This document shows, piece after piece, positions 59,487 to 64,000 of a stretch of DNA of 64,000 nt. The position numbers were made by a program, and so were the translations under genes. Origin of the DNA: Beaufortia kweichowensis. Its lineage: Eukaryota; Chordata; Actinopteri; Cypriniformes; Gastromyzontidae. The stretch is from NCBI GenBank assembly GCA_019155185.1, contig CM032802.1, positions 8,780,501 to 8,844,500 on the forward strand, read 5' to 3'. Position 1 is the first letter of the stretch. Every line of letters begins with the position of its first letter. The notes beneath the pieces are model-generated. The model saw only the letters and a list, made by a program, of their open reading frames with translations, was not told where the DNA came from and ran no database searches.

Positions 59487-62400
59487 CTGAAAATAAAATT
59501 GGAAAATTCACACATACATAGACATATGTAATCCAAAATGCTAGTTCAGGCCTCAACAATTAGAAGTGTGTCTACTGGCCCGGTTAAGATTTTTTACTTT
59601 GCTAACATTCTACGGGACAAAAAAATGAATAAAATAACTTTTGTAGTTATTTGTATTTTATGTCAAAAATATTTCTTTCCATTATTTACCACTATTAAAT
59701 TTCAATTTATTTTGCAGGTAATTTTATTTTACATTCTTTATCAAATGAATAAATAAATTGTCCTACTACAAATACTTTTAAGATTGTTATTTGCAATAAA
59801 AGCTACACACACTTGTGTAGCATATGATTAGAAACATTACTAACTTCATATAAGCCAGCTAGACAACTTTATAAATAAGCATAATTCACAACAATAACAT
59901 TGATACACAAAACCAAATGTTTACTTTTGCTTTTGGACTGTGGAAATTGATTAGTTCAAAACGCATAAGAGCAATTGACTGATGCATTAATATGACCAAA
60001 ATAAACCAAATAAATCAATCAATCAAAGAATAAAAGACACAACAGCGTCTCAAAAAGAAATAAAGTTTTTGAATTTTACTACAGTTGTTTGTAATTGTGT
60101 GTTCCTGTAACATCTGCTTAGTGAGCACAAAAGGTTTACGATCGGGCTGTTGAAATTGCACTGGTAACAATTCGATGGATAATTTGGCAAATACATTAAG
60201 AGCTAACACGCTGATGGCTGCGCCATGCCTATTGCATTAGTCCCCAGGGAGGAAATTGAATTGTCACTCCTTATCCTTTCCCTTAAAAACATTAAGCCCT
60301 GAAAAACCAAATCGTCTTTCTCTGTCTGTGTGTTTCTCCTCCTCCCTGCTCTTTGCACTCTTACTTAGGAACATACATTTCCCTTAGCATGTGTGTGTTG
60401 TGATGCATATTTCATTATCTTTCAGTTATCATAAGCCACCCAGCTGGAAGACACACACACATAAGGGTCTCCCACAGTGCAGAGCTTTAGAAACTCTCTT
60501 ACTGTAATTCAGCATGCCTGCCACTCACAGGAGCCTATCAGAGTGAAAGCAATGTACAAAATGAATGGATTATCATATCCGGCCACTAACATTTAAGCAT
60601 GGAGGGGACTGATTATTTTAAGAGCAAAGTGCTAGGGACACAGCACTAGGTATAATGTGTACAGTAATCATTCTTTTTACCCTGAAAGACTGGATGCTTT
60701 TTAGTTTCAAATGAATGTAATTTTTGCGTAAAGCATACAAAGCATGCAAATAACTGTTACCTCTGGTATAATATGTATATTGATAAAAATAGCATAATGT
60801 TAAAACACATTATCAACACTCAATTTCAAGTATAACCACATATTATCAAAATGTTAAATAAAAAAGTAAATACTACAATGTAGCCTATTATAAGTGTGGT
60901 TACAATTATTGCTAAAAATGTATAAAGATAATGCATATGTAATGTGTAAAGCCTGTACAGGGAGGTTTTTATACTGCACTGTATACACTGTACATGCTTC
61001 AAGAAATGTGTTTCTTTTTCATTTTTCACACTTTTGGTTACGCATCAGACCGGCTGCATTAACAAGGTGACAGCAAAGGGTGTCAGGGTGCGTTCGAAAT
61101 GGGAAATCTTCATTTGACGCCCCGGTGTATTTCTTTCTGGATAGAGCTCCTGTAATAAGGCTACCTCAGGGCGGTTTGGCAGCAGAGGTCACATGTTCTT
61201 TCAGATGAAAAAGTCATGTTTTGAAGGAAGTGAAGCACAGCACATATACACTAACAAGCCCCTTAGTCTTTGTGTCTATCACGATGTGTGCAAGTGTGTA
61301 GGTACGCGTGTGGGTGTGTGTGAGAGTTCCTTTGCAGTGCAGCTGCTGTCCTCTGGTATTTCACTGAATTGAAGTGAGATCTTTGTTGATCTTTATCTAC
61401 TTTATCTAACAAAATGTGCAACCAAGCCCTGCGCTTTGTCTGAGAACTCTCATTGGCACATGTGCACAGAAAACATCTACAAAGCGTAAGTGTTGTGCAA
61501 TCCATCTAGCATCTTTGTCTATGTCTAATAAAAACACAAAAGTGCTATACTGCTTACAGCTACAGATATATGGCTTTTCTGGGACCTTCTGTAACCATGA
61601 AGCTATTTAATGCGGTACCGAAGGTGGCTCTCGCACTCTCTTTCTGAGCAACGCCTTACCGGGTCATTTCCTGTTTACAGGGCCCGATGTGGCTCTCTGA
61701 AACACTGTGTTTACCAGTGAAACTATGCACTTTCTCCCCCAGAGTGCCACAGATTCCATCTGGACCTGCAAATTATAGCCCCAACCTGCTCATTATGTGG
61801 CAAGTGCTGTGGCTGGAGCTGGGCAGCGAGGTCTGTGTGAGCAGGGCAGGGCCGCTGACTTCCACAGTAACCCCAGGGACACACCCGTCCTCTGGGACCT
61901 GAGTCGGCAGGGAGGGGTCCCTGCGGGAAGTGCGGCTGCCAGACCAGCCTCCTCATGGGCACACTGTCGTGGCGATGAGCACAATAACATATCAAAACAA
62001 AATGTAGCACATTTTAACCCGTAGAGCTGTGATGAATGTTGGAAACTTCAATTTTAAACAGGAAATAGATAAAAATTAAATGAAATTGTAAACACTCATG
62101 AAATATGGAAGTCAAAAAGAAGCAAAACTTGCAGTTTGCTTACAAACTAGTACTGCCCTTTGCCTTGAAAACGAGTTAGACTGTGACATGAGTGCTTCAA
62201 AGACTAAAAACTGGAATGGCATGCTGGTAAGTTCCTCTTAAATGGCTTGGCATGTTATGGGTGTCCCATTGACACTGCCCGCAGCTTTAGTAAATGGATC
62301 ACTAAATCAGCACATGTCCAAACAGGTGTCCCGCTCCCTAACACCTGTCAGCCCCTTCACCTCACAAATCAGCCAATCAGGAGCATTCGCACATAAACAT

Positions 62401-64000
62401 GGCCATAGAAGGGAACATAATGTGTTGCGATCCAAATTTGATCCAAAAAAATGGATGGATGTGAATCCATTAAAGACAAGAGCACAGATGGGGGCATAGG
62501 GTTGATCACAAGTTTGATTAAACCGGATCATTTACATGCTTAATTACACCTTTAAGTGCACGTCTGCCATTCGCTCTCATCAAGAGGCCATATTGGTGAC
62601 TGTAGAGTTTGAAGAATGCATCCCCTTTCAACCTTCTTAAAACAAAATAGTGTTGTCTTACTTTCTATCTACTTTGTAGGGACAACATCAGAAGAGCAGT
62701 TTACTTAGACATCATTTAACACTTTCTAAACTCTTTATTGCTGTTGTACCTACACATTTAATATCATGAGTTTAGATGTCGTAAGGGAAAAGGAGTGTTA
62801 TTGTTATCAGAGCGTGAAGCTTGCTGTGGCTCGCTCTATGTGTGTGTGTATGAGACTGGACTGTGAGTGTGTGAAAGTGGGAGAGTGGGCAGTGCTGGCG
62901 TAAGCGGTTCTGGAGAGGGAGCTGAAAACTCATATTGTGTAATCTGTTCAGCATGTCCCGCATGGCACAGAGACAGGACAGTGGGACAGCCGCCAGTATT
63001 CGCTTTTTTTAATAGAAGGTTCGCCAGACCTGTATTGATAAAACTTTGGCAGTACGCACAAAATATGAGACTGACGTCAAGTCAGCGCAACATAGCGGCA
63101 CAGTGTTTTCATTTGAGTGCTTGAGTCTCTGTGTGTGTGAGATGAAAGAAGAACTAAATAACATGTGAGACAGAGGAATGGAGAGACTAGACAACGTAAA
63201 AACCAATTTTCTACTCTGCTATATTTTTGGAATTATGAAAACTTTTATTTACTTTATTTTTGAAGGATTATTTTGTCTAAGCGATGACATTTACAAATGT
63301 AAAAAAAAATTTTGTGTCAATTTTAGGGACAATTTTGTATTTACACACATACTGCACAAAGACCTTGTCTAGTAATGAAGTTGCAAAAAATAGTACAATT
63401 GTGATATAAAAATGAAAAAAGTGTTAATTTCATGTAAGTAATTGCTGCAATTTATTCTAAAGTTTGATTGTAAAAAATGAAATAAAATCTTCCTCTCTGG
63501 CATAAGCTCTTTCATTTCCTACTCTACATCAACTCAAGGTTTGCTCAGTGAAATGGCACTTTACAGTATATGTAGAGAAACCATTTCACTCGTACTGCCG
63601 TTCTATCAAAGGTCCTTTGTATTTGACTTCTTCATGTGCTGCACGTGGATAAAAGGAAGATTCAAATATAGACGGAAATTGTAGGCCTAAAAGCCCAGCA
63701 TTTTAAAAAAAGCAGGAGATGGAGAAAAATGAAAGAAGAAGAAAGAATGGAGGATGATGACAGAGCGTGAGCTGTGTAATGGGTGGAGAGAGGGTGGAGA
63801 GCTTATCCTCCGTTTTTGATTAAATCACACAGTACGGTGACGCAGATGTGTGTGTACAGAGACATTTCAGTTTTCATTTAGCTAATGTTAAGATACAGTT
63901 AAGCACGGCTGTGCGGCCACTGTGCCCATCGCAACGCAAAGCAAGTCTGCATGCTAAACCTTCTGACATCACAAATGTGTTTCTACTTAGTAGCATTAAC
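59487..64000 (-). other. mef2a intron upstream of the alpha exons (runs off the window)
   Basis: No MADS-box or MEF2-domain exon could be found by translation, so this is read as the intron between the MEF2-domain exon and alpha1. A GC-rich block at about 61690-61990 stands out from the AT-rich surroundings; its ORFs on both strands have no family resemblance. Confidence 0.6.

Noticed and set aside
59487..64000. Search for mef2a MADS-box and MEF2-domain exons
   Set aside because: No segment translates to the expected MADS or MEF2-domain motifs on either strand; these exons are judged to lie outside the window.

Overview
This is a vertebrate nuclear genome window, most probably from a teleost fish and perhaps a cypriniform. 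It has two large intron-rich genes, both on the minus strand. Introns use GT-AG boundaries, non-coding DNA is AT-rich, and degraded teleost-type transposons (a Tc1-like 3' end, a tRNA-derived SINE, small TIR elements) sit in introns and flanks. There is no prokaryotic, viral or CRISPR content.

Layout, in window coordinates. (1) 1-3924: non-coding DNA downstream of mctp2. (2) 4666-37368: the complete coding region of mctp2 (multiple C2 and transmembrane domain protein 2), read right to left in 22 coding exons. All reading phases close, giving 934 residues plus a stop. An upstream leader exon at about 38781-38880 carries two overlapping tiny uORFs, with a GC box just outside it. (3) 38900-43342: the 3' flank of the next gene and the intergenic spacer. 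(4) 43343-59486: the 3' part of mef2a (myocyte enhancer factor 2A). It comprises both mutually exclusive alpha exons, the 24-nt beta micro-exon, the p38-docking exon, and the last exon with the SUMO/phospho switch and C-terminal nuclear localisation signal. The MADS-box/MEF2-domain exons are not in the window and should lie beyond base 64000. (5) 59487-64000: the intron upstream of the alpha exons.

The two genes are not an operon. mef2a encodes a nuclear MADS-box transcription factor; mctp2 encodes an ER-type membrane protein with three C2 domains and a C-terminal membrane hairpin. Their head-to-tail spacing, about 4.5 kb from the mef2a stop to the mctp2 leader exon, is notable because in human the orthologues are several Mb apart on 15q26 and the paralogues MEF2C/MCTP1 are both on 5q.

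The most interesting unexplained signals are: a CpG-dense island inside the 11-kb intron 16 of mctp2, with an ATG and a consensus donor in frame with the membrane exons (a possible start of a membrane-only isoform); a possible alternative first exon in intron 3; a two-copy TTAA-bounded MITE family, one copy of which supplies the only AATAAA cluster near the mctp2 stop; and several intronic blocks that look like conserved regulatory elements. I found no convincing novel multi-gene system. All gene calls come from hand translation and family knowledge, with no database search.
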